A DNA stretch of 29,178 nucleotides from Trebonia sp035571275 (GTDB lineage Bacteria; Actinomycetota; Actinomycetes; Streptosporangiales; Streptosporangiaceae): positions 1 through 29,178 of the forward strand of contig DATMKQ010000273.1 in NCBI GenBank assembly GCA_035571275.1, written 5' to 3'. The notes under the pieces are model-generated. The model was not told the origin of the DNA and did no database searches. It worked only from the letters and a program-made list of their open reading frames with translations. Both the position numbers and the translations under genes were made by a program. Shown in pieces: positions 7,424 through 16,060 of this stretch (positions are counted from its first letter, which is position 1; every line of letters begins with the position of its first letter).

Positions 7424-9117
7424 ACCTGAGCCAGCCGGGGGAGCGCGGTGAGCAGCCGCTGGGTGTACGGGTCCCGCGGGCGCTCGAACACCTCGTCGGC
7501 CGAACCTGACTCCACCACGCGGCCGTCCTTCATCACGAGAATGCGATCGCTCATGTGGTGGATGACGCCGAGGTCATGGGAGATGAACAGGTAGCTCACG
7601 CCCAGCTCGTCTTGCAGGTCGGTGAGCAGGTCAAGCACCTGAGCCTGGATCGACACGTCCAGCGCCGAGACGGGCTCGTCGCACACGATCACCTCCGGTT
7701 CCGGTGCCAGTGCGCGCGCGATGGAAACCCGCTGCCGCTGCCCGCCGGAAAGCCGCAGCGGCGCTGACGCCAGGTGCTCCTCGCCCAGCCCGACCTGCTC
7801 GAGCAGCCGGATGGCGCGCGCCCGCGCCTGAGCGTTCGACGACGGCGGGCGGTTGCCGGTGCGCAACGCGTCGGTGAGGATCCGGCCCACCGGCCAGCGC
7901 GGGTCGAACGAGCTCAGCGGGTCCTGGTAGATGACCCCGATCTGCTTGCGCAGCGGCCTGCGCCGGCCCGGCGACAGTGCCGACCATGGCTGCCCGCGCA
8001 GCAGCACCTCGCCGGAGGTCGGCTCGAGCAGCGACAGGGCGATCCGGGCGCTCGTGGTCTTGCCCGATCCCGACTCGCCGACGATGCCCAGGGTCTCGCC
8101 AGCGAACAGTTCGAACGACACGTCGTCCACGACCGTCCTGTCGACCTTATCCGGGCCGCGGAAGACCTTGCTGATGTGCCGCGCCTCGAGCAAGGGAAGA
8201 CCGCGGTCGATCGCCTTGCGAGCACGCGGGGCGATGATTTTCTCTCCCGGCACCCCCGGAGCAGCAGCAGTCGGCGCGAGGCGCGTGCCGCGGGTGTGCT
8301 CGGACGGGATCGCGTCGAGCAGCGCCTGGGTGTACTCGTGCCTGGGCTCGTGCAGCACTTGGTCCGCGGGTCCGTGCTCGAGCACTTCGCCGCCGCGCAT
8401 GACGATCACCTCGTCGGCGAGCCGGGCGACGACCGACAGGTCGTGGCTGATCAAGATGATTGACCGGCCGCGGGCCTTGGACTCGGCCAGCAGGTCGAGC
8501 ACCTGGGCCTGGATGGTGACGTCGAGCGCCGTGGTCGGCTCGTCGGCGACGAGGAGCTTCGGGTCAAGCGCGATGGCCGAGGCGATCAGCGCTCGCTGCC
8601 GCAGCCCGCCGGACAGCTCATAGGGGCGCTGGCGGACCTTCACCTCCGGCTCGGGCACGCCGACGGAGCCGAGCAGTTCGACGGCCCGCTCTCGCCGGGA
8701 CGTCCTGGTACCCCACCGGTGCAGCTTCAGCGGCTCGATGATCTCGGTGCCGACCAGCCGGAGCTGGTCGAGCGAGACGAGGGCGTCTTGCAGGATGAAG
8801 CCGATCTCGCGGCCACGGATGGCCCGCCACGACCGTTCCGATCGACGGGTCAGATCGATGCCGGCGAGGTCGATCCGGTCGGCGCGCACGTGCGAATTGG
8901 GTCCGGTCAGGCCGACGAGCGTGCGCGCGGTGACGCTCTTGCCCGACCCTGATTCGCCGACGATCGCCAGGCAGCGGCCCACCCGGGTGGTGAACGAGAT
9001 GCCCTTGACGACCTCGGTGTCCCCGAACGAGACCCGCAGGTTCTCGACGTGGAGCAGCGGAGTGCCGGTCGCGGTGACGTTCGTGATCTCTGTCGTGGCC
9101 TCGGCGGCAGCGGTCAC
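7420..9117 (-). CDS. Fused double ATPase of a peptide-type ABC importer (GsiA/DppDF-like)
   Basis: 565 residues with two complete nucleotide-binding domains in one chain, as in glutathione importer ATPase GsiA. NBD1: Walker A GESGSGKS at 54-61, signature LSGGLRQR, Walker B LLVADEPTTALD. NBD2: GESGSGKT, signature LSGGQRQR, Walker B VIVCDEPVSALD. Both are followed by the oligopeptide-transporter extension ending in the HEPRHEYTQALL and ERPRDPYTQRLL motifs. The GTG at 9117 is chosen because it overlaps the upstream permease stop by 4 nt (GTGA) and precedes the first conserved strand LLHVENLRVSFG. NBD1 has Leu where the signature usually has Gln. It energises the importer encoded by the next three upstream genes. 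Confidence 0.92.
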   Translation of the reverse strand: MTAAAEATTEITNVTATGTPLLHVENLRVSFGDTEVVKGISFTTRVGRCLAIVGESGSGKSVTARTLVGLTGPNSHVRADRIDLAGIDLTRRSERSWRAIRGREIGFILQDALVSLDQLRLVGTEIIEPLKLHRWGTRTSRRERAVELLGSVGVPEPEVKVRQRPYELSGGLRQRALIASAIALDPKLLVADEPTTALDVTIQAQVLDLLAESKARGRSIILISHDLSVVARLADEVIVMRGGEVLEHGPADQVLHEPRHEYTQALLDAIPSEHTRGTRLAPTAAAPGVPGEKIIAPRARKAIDRGLPLLEARHISKVFRGPDKVDRTVVDDVSFELFAGETLGIVGESGSGKTTSARIALSLLEPTSGEVLLRGQPWSALSPGRRRPLRKQIGVIYQDPLSSFDPRWPVGRILTDALRTGNRPPSSNAQARARAIRLLEQVGLGEEHLASAPLRLSGGQRQRVSIARALAPEPEVIVCDEPVSALDVSIQAQVLDLLTDLQDELGVSYLFISHDLGVIHHMSDRILVMKDGRVVESGSADEVFERPRDPYTQRLLTALPRLAQV

Positions 9118-9971
9118 CGGGCGGCTCCTTCCAGTCGGTGTTGCAGCGTCCGGCCCAGGGTGGTGACCGAGAGCGCGACGAGGACGATGACCAAGCCGGG
9201 CATGACCTCCAGCCACCACGAGGTGGTTATGTACATGCGGCCCGAGTCGAGCAGCGCGCCCCACTCGGGGCTCGGCGGTGCCACTCCCAGGCCGAGGAAC
9301 GCCAGCCCGGACGCCCAGACGATCGACTGGCCGACGCCGAGCGTGATCACGGCGACGAGCGGCCGCATGGCGTTGGGGAACAGGTGACGGCGGATCACCG
9401 CCAGCCGGCTATGCCCGAGGGCGCCGGCGGCGGAGATGTATTCGGCGTTTTTCACGGCGAGGACCTGGCCGCGGACCATGCGCGCGTACCCGGGCGCGGA
9501 GCCGATGCCGACCGCGACGATCTCGGTCGTGACCGACGGGCCGTAGATGGCGATGAGGAGCAGTGCCAGCAGCAGCACGGGGAACGCGAACGCGACTTCG
9601 AGGATCCGTGCGATCACCATGTCGACGAAACCGCCCGCGAGCCCCCCGGCGAAGCCGAGGAGGATCGCGATCCCCATGGCGAGCCCGGTCGCGCCCAGGC
9701 CGATGCCGAGCGATTCCCTGGCGCCGTAGACGACCCTCGTGTAGAGGTCGCGGCCGGCGTCATCGGTGCCGAACGGATGGCTCAGCGACGGCGGGAGCAG
9801 GGTGTGCTCCAGGTCGATCGCGTTGGGGCCGCGGTGGGTGAGCACCGACGGGGCGATGACCGCCACCAGCAACACCAGGACGATCAGTGACGAGACGACG
9901 GTGCCCGGCCGGACCCGGAACTTTTTTGAGAGGGCGAGCGCGCTTGGCCTCTGAAAAGAGACGGCGGTCAT
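9114..9971 (-). CDS. ABC importer permease, DppC/GsiD type
   Basis: 285 residues. A first transmembrane segment (VVSSLIVLVLLVAVIAPSVL) is followed by the DppC-type periplasmic segment containing HPFGTDDAGRDLYTRVVYGAR. Four to five further hydrophobic segments and the cytoplasmic EAA coupling loop (EYISAAGALGHSRLAVIRRHLFPN region) follow. ATG at 9971 is used because it overlaps the upstream permease stop (ATGA). The reading upstream to 10487 is a shadow of that permease. It forms the membrane channel together with the other permease. Confidence 0.9.
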   Translation of the reverse strand: MTAVSFQRPSALALSKKFRVRPGTVVSSLIVLVLLVAVIAPSVLTHRGPNAIDLEHTLLPPSLSHPFGTDDAGRDLYTRVVYGARESLGIGLGATGLAMGIAILLGFAGGLAGGFVDMVIARILEVAFAFPVLLLALLLIAIYGPSVTTEIVAVGIGSAPGYARMVRGQVLAVKNAEYISAAGALGHSRLAVIRRHLFPNAMRPLVAVITLGVGQSIVWASGLAFLGLGVAPPSPEWGALLDSGRMYITTSWWLEVMPGLVIVLVALSVTTLGRTLQHRLEGAAR

Positions 9972-10927
9972 GACGCACGCATCCGGGGATCGACGAGAAC
10001 GTAGACGACATCGACGAGCAGGTTGGCAACGACGTACACCGCCGCCACCACCAGGACGACGCCCGACACCGTGGGGACATCCCTGGTGTTCACGGCGGTC
10101 ACCAGGACCTGGCCGATGCCCGGCCGGCCGAAGAGGTTCTCCACGATGACGGCGCCGGACACGAGCGCGCCGAGCGCCCAGCCGGACAGCGTGATCGCTG
10201 GCAGGACCGAGTGCCGCAGCGCGTGCACGAGGCGCACGGCCGTGTCGCCCATGCCGCGCGTGCGCGCTGTCGTGATGAACGGCTGGTCGAGCACCCGCTC
10301 GAACTCGTCCCGCATGACCTGGCCGAGGAAGCCGGCCAGCGGGATCGCCAGCGTGAGGATGGGCAGTACCGTGCCCATGACGGACGTTCCGCCGATGACG
10401 GGGAAGATCCGGATCTCGACCGCGAACACGACGAGCAGGACGACCCCGATCCAGTACGTGGGCAAGCTGGCCGTGAGCGCCTCCCACGTGGACCCGAGGG
10501 CGCTGATGAACCGGCGCCGCTTGGCGGTCAGCAGGATGACGCCGACGGCGAGCACCCAGGCCGCCAGCAGGCCGCCGACGGTCAGCACCAGGCTCGGCAC
10601 CAGCTCATCCCCGATGACCTGGGTCACCGGTTTGAACTGTGTGTACGACGTGCCCAGGTTGCCGCGGAACAGCCCGCCGACGTAGTCCAGGTACTGGACG
10701 ATGAGCGGCTTGCTGAACCCGAACTCGTGGTTGATGGGCGCGAGCTGGGCCGCGGTCCACTGCTGGGCACGGCCGTTCTGCTGGTTGAGGATGGCTGTCG
10801 CGCGGCTGCCTGGCACGAGCAGCTGGGCGAAGAACGTGATCGACGCGGCGGCGACGAGGACGAGGATCGCCGTGGCGATCTTGACGAGGACCCGGCGGGC
10901 GACGACTGTGCTCAACTGGGACCTCAC
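9968..10927 (-). CDS. ABC importer permease, DppB/GsiC type
   Basis: 319 residues with an N-terminal membrane segment (TAILVLVAAASITFFAQLLV), the DppB-type extracellular segment (FGFSKPLIVQYLDYVGGLFRGNLGTS region) and about five more hydrophobic helices. The EAA coupling loop is DEFERVLDQPFITTARTRGM. The GTG start at 10927 overlaps the lipoprotein stop by 4 nt. Typical length for the family. With DppC-like, the fused ATPase and the lipoprotein it makes a complete peptide-type importer. Confidence 0.9.
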   Translation of the reverse strand: MRSQLSTVVARRVLVKIATAILVLVAAASITFFAQLLVPGSRATAILNQQNGRAQQWTAAQLAPINHEFGFSKPLIVQYLDYVGGLFRGNLGTSYTQFKPVTQVIGDELVPSLVLTVGGLLAAWVLAVGVILLTAKRRRFISALGSTWEALTASLPTYWIGVVLLVVFAVEIRIFPVIGGTSVMGTVLPILTLAIPLAGFLGQVMRDEFERVLDQPFITTARTRGMGDTAVRLVHALRHSVLPAITLSGWALGALVSGAVIVENLFGRPGIGQVLVTAVNTRDVPTVSGVVLVVAAVYVVANLLVDVVYVLVDPRMRAS

Positions 10928-12585
10928 TGGGTGAAGTAGGCGTCCTCGAAGACCGGCTCGCCCTGGCTCTTCTCGAGCCAGACGTCGTGCAGGTTCTTCT
11001 CGACCGCGATCGACATCGTCTGGTCATAGAGGCCGACCGCGGCCGCCTCGTTCTGGATGATCTGCTGCGCCTGCTCGTAGTACTTGTCCGCCGAGGGGAT
11101 CGTGGCGGCGGTGTTGCCGTCCGCGATGACGTCTCCGAGCTGGGTGTTGTTGTAGAAGGAGGAGTTGCTGTAGTTGGGGTCGGAGGCGGTGCTCGGGCGC
11201 CAGACGATCCAGAGGATCGCGGGGCTCGGACTGGTCCAGTACCACGGCTGCGCGTCGTATGAGGTGGGCGTGGAGTACGCGCCGGAGAACGTCTCCGCCT
11301 GGGTCTCGGGGACCAGCGTGACGTTGAAGCCGACCTGCTTCCATTCTTGCTGCAGGATCTGGAGCAGGGTGGCGCCCTCGTCGGTGATGACGGAACCCGC
11401 TGGGTAGGCGAGCTTCACGTCGAGTTCCTTGCCGTCCTTGGTCCGGTACCCGGCGGCGTCGTGCCCTGTCCAGCCGGCCGCGTTCAGCAGCTGGCTGGCC
11501 TTGGCCGGGTCATACGGGTACGCGCTGGCGACCGCCGAGTTATAGCCGGGGGTGGCCTTGCTGACCGATGGGTTGCCCTCGTAAGGGACCACGCCGTGGA
11601 ACGCGGTCTGGACCGCTTGCTGCCGGGCGGCGCCGTACGCGAACGCCTGGCGCACCCGGACGTCCGTGAAGACGCCATGGCTCGTGTTCATGTACAGCGA
11701 GACCGGCTTGCCCGGCGTGATGTACTGCGTCACCTGGTAGCTCGCCTCGGCGCTCGTCCAGTTGACGGTGGGGATGTCATACATGGCGTCCGCCTCGCCG
11801 GTGGTCAGCGCCGCGTAGCGCTCGACCGGGTCGGACAGGAACTTCCAGTCCACCTCGTTGACGATGGCCGGGCCCTTGTGCAGAGCGGTGGCGGGCCAGG
11901 AGGTGTAGTTCGGGTTCTTGACCAGGATCAGTTCCTGGCCATGGATCCACTGCTTGACCTCGAAGGCGCCTGAGCCGATCGGGTCGTCGCACTGGGCCTG
12001 GGTGCTGCGCTTGAGCGACGCGGGGGACAGGATGCCCATGTAGGCCTGCGAGAGCATCGTCAGGAGCTGCAGGTAGGGCTGGTTCAGCTGCACCTCCACG
12101 TGGGTGGCGTCGAGCGCGACCGCATCCTTGAAGTACGGGTCTATCGACACCTGGGCGGTGCTGTTGCCGCCCTTTTGCCAGTAGTTGAAGTTGTCGACGA
12201 CAGCGCGGGCGTTCAGCGGGGTGCCGTCGGTGAACTTCACGCCTGGCTTGAGAGTGAAGGTGTAGGTCAGGCCGTTCTTGGAGACCGTCCAGGACGTGGC
12301 GAGCCACGGCTCGATCGATCCGTTGTTCGCCTCGGTCACCAGGGAATCGAGGATGTTCCTGTCGATGTAAGCCTCTTGCAGCCAGCCGCCGTACAGGCAC
12401 GGCGGCTCCTGCTCGGAGGCGTAGACGATCGTGCCGCCGCTGAGCTTCGTGCCGCCGGACGCGGAGCCGCCGGCTCCGGCCGTCGCGCTGGGACCGCCGT
12501 TCGCGCTGCACGCCGCCACCAGGGCGCTCGCGATCAAGGCGCTGAAGCCGGCCGCCAGCAGACGGGGGAACCTCGTTCTGATCAT
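10924..12585 (-). CDS. ABC solute-binding lipoprotein, SBP family 5 (DppA/GsiB type)
   Basis: 553 residues. A signal peptide ends in lipobox VAAC with the lipidated Cys26. The mature protein carries family-5 hallmarks: IEPWLATSWTVSKNGLTYTF, LKPGVKFTDGTPLNARAVV, then VRQAFAYGAARQQ and DPAKASQLLNAAGW. It captures the substrate outside the membrane for the importer encoded downstream. Family 5 members bind peptides, glutathione, nickel, opines and other compounds, so the ligand cannot be read from sequence. The flanking sulfur monooxygenases point to an organosulfur compound or a sulfur-containing peptide (inference). Start ATG 12585, preceded by a purine-rich stretch; 29 nt separate it from the LLM gene upstream. 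Confidence 0.9.
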   Translation of the reverse strand: MIRTRFPRLLAAGFSALIASALVAACSANGGPSATAGAGGSASGGTKLSGGTIVYASEQEPPCLYGGWLQEAYIDRNILDSLVTEANNGSIEPWLATSWTVSKNGLTYTFTLKPGVKFTDGTPLNARAVVDNFNYWQKGGNSTAQVSIDPYFKDAVALDATHVEVQLNQPYLQLLTMLSQAYMGILSPASLKRSTQAQCDDPIGSGAFEVKQWIHGQELILVKNPNYTSWPATALHKGPAIVNEVDWKFLSDPVERYAALTTGEADAMYDIPTVNWTSAEASYQVTQYITPGKPVSLYMNTSHGVFTDVRVRQAFAYGAARQQAVQTAFHGVVPYEGNPSVSKATPGYNSAVASAYPYDPAKASQLLNAAGWTGHDAAGYRTKDGKELDVKLAYPAGSVITDEGATLLQILQQEWKQVGFNVTLVPETQAETFSGAYSTPTSYDAQPWYWTSPSPAILWIVWRPSTASDPNYSNSSFYNNTQLGDVIADGNTAATIPSADKYYEQAQQIIQNEAAAVGLYDQTMSIAVEKNLHDVWLEKSQGEPVFEDAYFTQ

Positions 12586-12614
12586 CGTGTTTTCTCTCTT
12601 TTGATGGGGGATGG

Positions 12615-14015
12615 TCAGGCGGGGAGCGCGGAATCCTGCCCGATCACGGGCAGGTGGGCGCCGCCGCGGTAACGGGTCGCGTAGTGCCGGTCGGGGAGGC
12701 GGTCCCCGGCGCCGAAGATGCGGTCCCGCAGGGACTCGTCCGGGTCGTATTCCGTGCGCAGACGGCCGCGCTGGCGCAGGACGGGCGCGACCAGCTCGAT
12801 GAAGTCCCTGGCGGTGTCGTAGGAGTGGTACTGGGTCAGGTTGATGCCGTCGATGCCCACGTCGTCGAGCCAGCCTTCGATCGCGTCGGCGACCACGTCG
12901 GGCGTGCCGCTGACGAACAGCGCGTGCCGGGTGAGGTCGCCGAAGCTCGACAGGAACTCCCCGACGGTCTGCTCGGGGTCGAAGATGCGCCGCCGGCCTA
13001 CGTTCCCGTCCTCGCCGACGACGTCCTTGAGCCTGGTCTCCGGCGGGAACCTGGTCGGGTCGAACGTCAGGCCGGAGTGAGCCAGGTAGCCCTCCGGGTC
13101 GGACAGCCGCTCGTACCTGGCGCGCTTGGCCCGCGCCTCGGCGTCGGTCCGGCCCACGATGACGCCGGCCTGGGTGACGAACTTGACGTCGTCCGCGCGA
13201 CGCCCGGCCTCGACCGCGGCCTTGCGGATGTTCGTGATGGTCTGCTTCAGGAAGCCGGTGTTCGGCCCGCCGGTGAACACGACCTCGGTGTGCTTGCCGG
13301 CGAACTGGGTCCCCGCGCCGGACGCGGTGGCGCTGAACAGTACCGGAGTCCGCTGCCTGCTGGGCGAGGGCAGGTGCGGCCCCTCGACCTTGAAATAGGT
13401 TCCGTCATGGAAGATCGGCCGGATCCTGGCCGGGTCGGCGAAGACGTTGTGCTCCCGGTCGGCGATGATCGCGTCGTCGTCCCAGGAGCCCTCCCAGAGC
13501 TTGTAGAGGACGTCCATGTACTCGTCGGCGATCTCGTAGCGCTTGTCGTGGTCGATCTCGCCGTCCAGGCCGAAGTTCCTGGCCGCGTTCGGCAGGTAGG
13601 AGGTGACGATGTTCCAGCCGACCCGGCCCTTGGTGAGATGGTCCAGCGTGCTGAGTCGCCGGGCCCAGGCGAACGGCGGCTCGTACGTCGTGGAGAACGT
13701 GATCCCGAAGCCGAGGTGCCTGGTGACCGCGGCCATCGCGGGCACGACAAGCGCCGGATCGTTGTTCGGGATCTGCAGCCCCTGCCTGATGGAGGTGTCC
13801 GCCGACCCGCGGAAGACGTCATACGTGCCGATCACGTCGGCGAGGAAGACGGCGTCGAACCCGCCGGACTCGAGCAGCTTGGCCAGTTCGATCCAGTACT
13901 CGATGTCGTTGAACCGCTCCCGGTTGTTGTCGGGCAGCCGCCACAACCCGTGAGTGATGTGGCTGACGCAGTTCATCTCGAACAGATTGAGGATGAGTCG
14001 CTTCTTGACGGTCAT
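12615..14015 (-). CDS. LLM flavin monooxygenase, DszA/NtaA/SnaA family (second of tandem pair)
   Basis: 466 residues of the FMNH2-dependent NtaA/SnaA/DszA monooxygenase group. It shows HITHGLWRLPD at the N-terminus, STLDHLTKGRVGWNIVTSYL, NAARNFGLDG, DEYMDVLYKLWEGSWDDDA, RTPVLFSATASGAGTQFAGK and a C-terminal GAGDRLPDRHYATRYRGG. Enzymes of this group oxidise C-S bonds of sulfones or C-N bonds of chelators such as NTA, using reduced flavin supplied by a separate reductase. ATG at 14015, 8 nt after the stop of its tandem paralogue. The longer reading upstream of 14015 is a shadow. In this context a sulfone or sulfonate-type substrate is likely (inference). Confidence 0.9.
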   Translation of the reverse strand: MTVKKRLILNLFEMNCVSHITHGLWRLPDNNRERFNDIEYWIELAKLLESGGFDAVFLADVIGTYDVFRGSADTSIRQGLQIPNNDPALVVPAMAAVTRHLGFGITFSTTYEPPFAWARRLSTLDHLTKGRVGWNIVTSYLPNAARNFGLDGEIDHDKRYEIADEYMDVLYKLWEGSWDDDAIIADREHNVFADPARIRPIFHDGTYFKVEGPHLPSPSRQRTPVLFSATASGAGTQFAGKHTEVVFTGGPNTGFLKQTITNIRKAAVEAGRRADDVKFVTQAGVIVGRTDAEARAKRARYERLSDPEGYLAHSGLTFDPTRFPPETRLKDVVGEDGNVGRRRIFDPEQTVGEFLSSFGDLTRHALFVSGTPDVVADAIEGWLDDVGIDGINLTQYHSYDTARDFIELVAPVLRQRGRLRTEYDPDESLRDRIFGAGDRLPDRHYATRYRGGAHLPVIGQDSALPA

Positions 14016-14023
14016 GGCGGTCC

Positions 14024-15415
14024 TTACGCGGGCTGCGGCGCGAAGGCACCGCGGTAGCGGGCAGCGGGGTGTCGGTCGGGCAGCCGGTCGCCGCGCCCGA
14101 ACAGCTTGTTGCGGAGCGTGCCTTCCGCGTACTCCCGCTGCATCAGGCCGCGCTGCTGTAGCACCGGCACGACGTGCTCCACGAAGTCCTCGTAGGACCC
14201 GGGGATCTCGGCGTTCACGAGGTTGACCCCGTCGACCCCCGCCGCCTGCCAGCGCGCCAGCGCGTCGGCGATCTGCTCGGGGGTTCCGACGATGCGGCTG
14301 TTGGTGGCGGTGTAGTGCGCGACGTCGCGGAGGGTGGCGGGCCGGCCGGGCACCAGGTCCTTGATCCAGCCGACGATGCTCTGCACGCCCTCGGTCTTGA
14401 GCTCGCCGATTGGCGTGTCGAGGTCCTCGTGCCCGAAGTCGATGCCGACCGCGCCCGACATGTGCGAGAGCTGGCCGTCGTAGTCGATCCACTCGTCGAG
14501 CTCGGCCGCCTTTCGCCGGGCCTCGGCCTCGGTCGAGCCGGGGACGATGTACAGACCCTGGAAGAACTTGAGGTCCTCCCCCACGCGGCCGTAGCTGACC
14601 GCGCGGGAGCGGATGTCCGCCGTGTCGCGCGCGGCCGCGTCCAGGTTCGGCGACACGATGAAGACCGCCTCGGCGTTCTTGGCCGCGAAGGTCCGGCCGG
14701 CCTCGGAGGCGCCGGCCTGGAACAGCAGCGGGGTGCGCTGCGGTGTCGGGGTCACCAGGTGCGGCCCCTCGACCTTGTACCTGGGGCCTTCATGGTTGAT
14801 CTTGTGAACCTTGTCGTAGTCGGCGTGAATGCCGGTCGCGCGATCCTGGACCAGGGCGTCTTCCTCCCACGAGCCCTCCCAGAGCTTGTACGTCACGTCG
14901 ACGTACTCGTCCGCCCAGGCGTATCGCTCATCGTGGTTGGTCAGCCCCTCTAGCCCGAAGTTGCGCGAAGCATTGGGCAGGTAGTTGGTGACGATGTTCC
15001 ACGCGATTCGGCCCTTGCTCGCGTGATCCAGGGTGGAGATCCGCCGTGCGAAGTTGAACGGGTGCTCTTGCAGGATCGAGGCGGTGAACGCGATGCCGAG
15101 GTCCTTGGTGGCATACGCGATGGCGCTGGCCAGCACGGACGGGTCGTTGCTCGGTACCTGAAGGCCGGCCTCGAAGTACTTGCGCTCGTCGCCGCGGTAC
15201 GGCGCGTACAGCCCGACCACGTCCGCGAAGAAGATCGCGTCGAACTTCCCCCGCTCCAGGGTCTTCGCGAGGTCCACCCAGTGCTCTAGGTCGTTGAAGT
15301 CGGTCTGATGGGCGGTCGGGCGGCGCCAGGTGCCCTGGATGATGTGACCGGTCGTGTTCATCACGAAGGCCGCGAAGTGCAGGGGGCGTGGTCGTGCGGA
15401 GGGCACGGCGGGCAT
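14024..15415 (-). CDS. LLM flavin monooxygenase, DszA/NtaA/SnaA family (first of tandem pair)
   Basis: 463 residues, paralogous to the next gene. The same blocks occur in order: HIIQGTWRRPT, STLDHASKGRIAWNIVTNYL, NASRNFGLEG, DEYVDVTYKLWEGSWEEDA, RTPLLFQAGASEAGRTFAAK, and a C-terminal GRGDRLPDRHPAARYRGA. LFQAGASEAGR is closer to DszA/SnaA (VILQAGLSPRGR type) than the Ser-Ala version in its neighbour, so substrates may differ. ATG at 15415 follows GGAG at 5 nt spacing; the 12-residue-longer reading to 15451 lacks such a site. It is the first gene of the second unit, behind an AT-rich promoter region carrying the second LysR-like box. Confidence 0.9.
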   Translation of the reverse strand: MPAVPSARPRPLHFAAFVMNTTGHIIQGTWRRPTAHQTDFNDLEHWVDLAKTLERGKFDAIFFADVVGLYAPYRGDERKYFEAGLQVPSNDPSVLASAIAYATKDLGIAFTASILQEHPFNFARRISTLDHASKGRIAWNIVTNYLPNASRNFGLEGLTNHDERYAWADEYVDVTYKLWEGSWEEDALVQDRATGIHADYDKVHKINHEGPRYKVEGPHLVTPTPQRTPLLFQAGASEAGRTFAAKNAEAVFIVSPNLDAAARDTADIRSRAVSYGRVGEDLKFFQGLYIVPGSTEAEARRKAAELDEWIDYDGQLSHMSGAVGIDFGHEDLDTPIGELKTEGVQSIVGWIKDLVPGRPATLRDVAHYTATNSRIVGTPEQIADALARWQAAGVDGVNLVNAEIPGSYEDFVEHVVPVLQQRGLMQREYAEGTLRNKLFGRGDRLPDRHPAARYRGAFAPQPA

Positions 15416-15536
15416 GGATTCTCCGGGGGTGTGACGGGGAAAGCAGGGCAATTCCTACTAAAACTATAGTCTTACTAGGGATTTAAATCTAGGCAAGTTC
15501 AATAAGCATTTCCGATCACCAGTTCGCGATGGCCGA
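15416..15536 (-). promoter_or_regulatory. AT-rich promoter region of the DszA-ABC-DszC unit
   Basis: A conspicuously AT-rich island in GC-rich surroundings. On the minus strand a candidate -10, TATAGT (15468 down to 15463), is embedded in the 16-bp imperfect palindrome TAAAACTATAGTCTTA (15459-15474, one mismatched pair). Next to it is the perfect 10-bp palindrome GATTTAAATC at 15480-15489. I find no good -35 at 17 nt, which suits an activator-dependent promoter. The LysR-like box at 15502-15518 would lie at about -46 to -62. Confidence 0.5.
15502..15518. promoter_or_regulatory. Second copy of putative LysR operator
   Basis: ATAAGCATTTCCGATCA matches the box at 18505-18521 (ATAAGCTATTCCTATCA) at 14 of 17 positions, in the same orientation. 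The dyad is weaker here because TATCA is GATCA. The 8-mer CCGATCAC at 15512-15519 recurs 21 bp away at 15533-15540, about two helical turns. Confidence 0.5.
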
Positions 15537-16058
15537 TCACGAACCAGCGGTGAGGGAGGCGTACCGGCCGCGCCAGAACACCAACGGGGCCGCTTCGGCG
15601 TCGCCCGTCTGGGCGTCGCGCACCCGACCGACGACGATCTCGTGATCGCCGCCAGGCAGCCGGTGCTCGACGGTGCATTCCAGCGTCGCCAGGACCCCGT
15701 GCAACCGCGGGCTGCCCGTCAGCCCCGGCCGGTGCGGTACGCCATCCCAGGCGGCGGTCAGCCCGCGGCGAGCGAAGTTGGTCGACAGCTCGGCCTGCGG
15801 AGCGGCGAGCACGTTGACCGCGAACGCGCCGTGCGCCCGGATGGCGGCCAGCGTCTGGCTGGCCTGGTCGAAGCAGACCAGCAGCAGCGGCGGGTCAAGG
15901 GACAGCGAGCTGACCGCGTTGGCGGTGGTGCCAACCGGCCGTCCGTCCGCGCCGACCGAGGTGATCACCGTCACCCCCGTCGCGAAGTGGCCCATGGCGT
16001 GCCTGAACTCCGCCGCGGTGACCGCGTCGTCCGTCATCGTCTCGTCGGTGCACGTCAT
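15537..16058 (-). CDS. FMN reductase (flavin reductase-like domain)
   Basis: 173 residues of the flavin-reductase-like, FMN-binding split-barrel family (HpaC/DszD-like small component). Seen: FATGVTVITSVGADGRPVG, TTANAVSSLSLDPPLLLVCF, GAFAVNVLA, and the C-terminal HEIVVGRVRDA with LVFWRGRYASL. It reduces FMN with NAD(P)H and hands it to oxygenases. It lies 2 nt after the SfnB-like gene and just before the LLM pair, so it can supply SsuD, both DszA-like enzymes and the DszC/SfnB proteins. ATG at 16058 is used; an internal ATG at 16037 is an alternative. Confidence 0.9.
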   Translation of the reverse strand: MTCTDETMTDDAVTAAEFRHAMGHFATGVTVITSVGADGRPVGTTANAVSSLSLDPPLLLVCFDQASQTLAAIRAHGAFAVNVLAAPQAELSTNFARRGLTAAWDGVPHRPGLTGSPRLHGVLATLECTVEHRLPGGDHEIVVGRVRDAQTGDAEAAPLVFWRGRYASLTAGS

Positions 16059-16060
16059 GG

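Noticed and set aside
12654..14057. 467-codon plus-strand frame opposite the DszA-like gene
   Set aside because: Antisense shadow; the opposite strand has clear family motifs and operon spacing.
15416..15536. Riboswitch (for example SAM type) ahead of the sulfur genes
   Set aside because: The leader from the predicted start site to ATG 15415 is only about 40 nt and shows no conserved aptamer stems.
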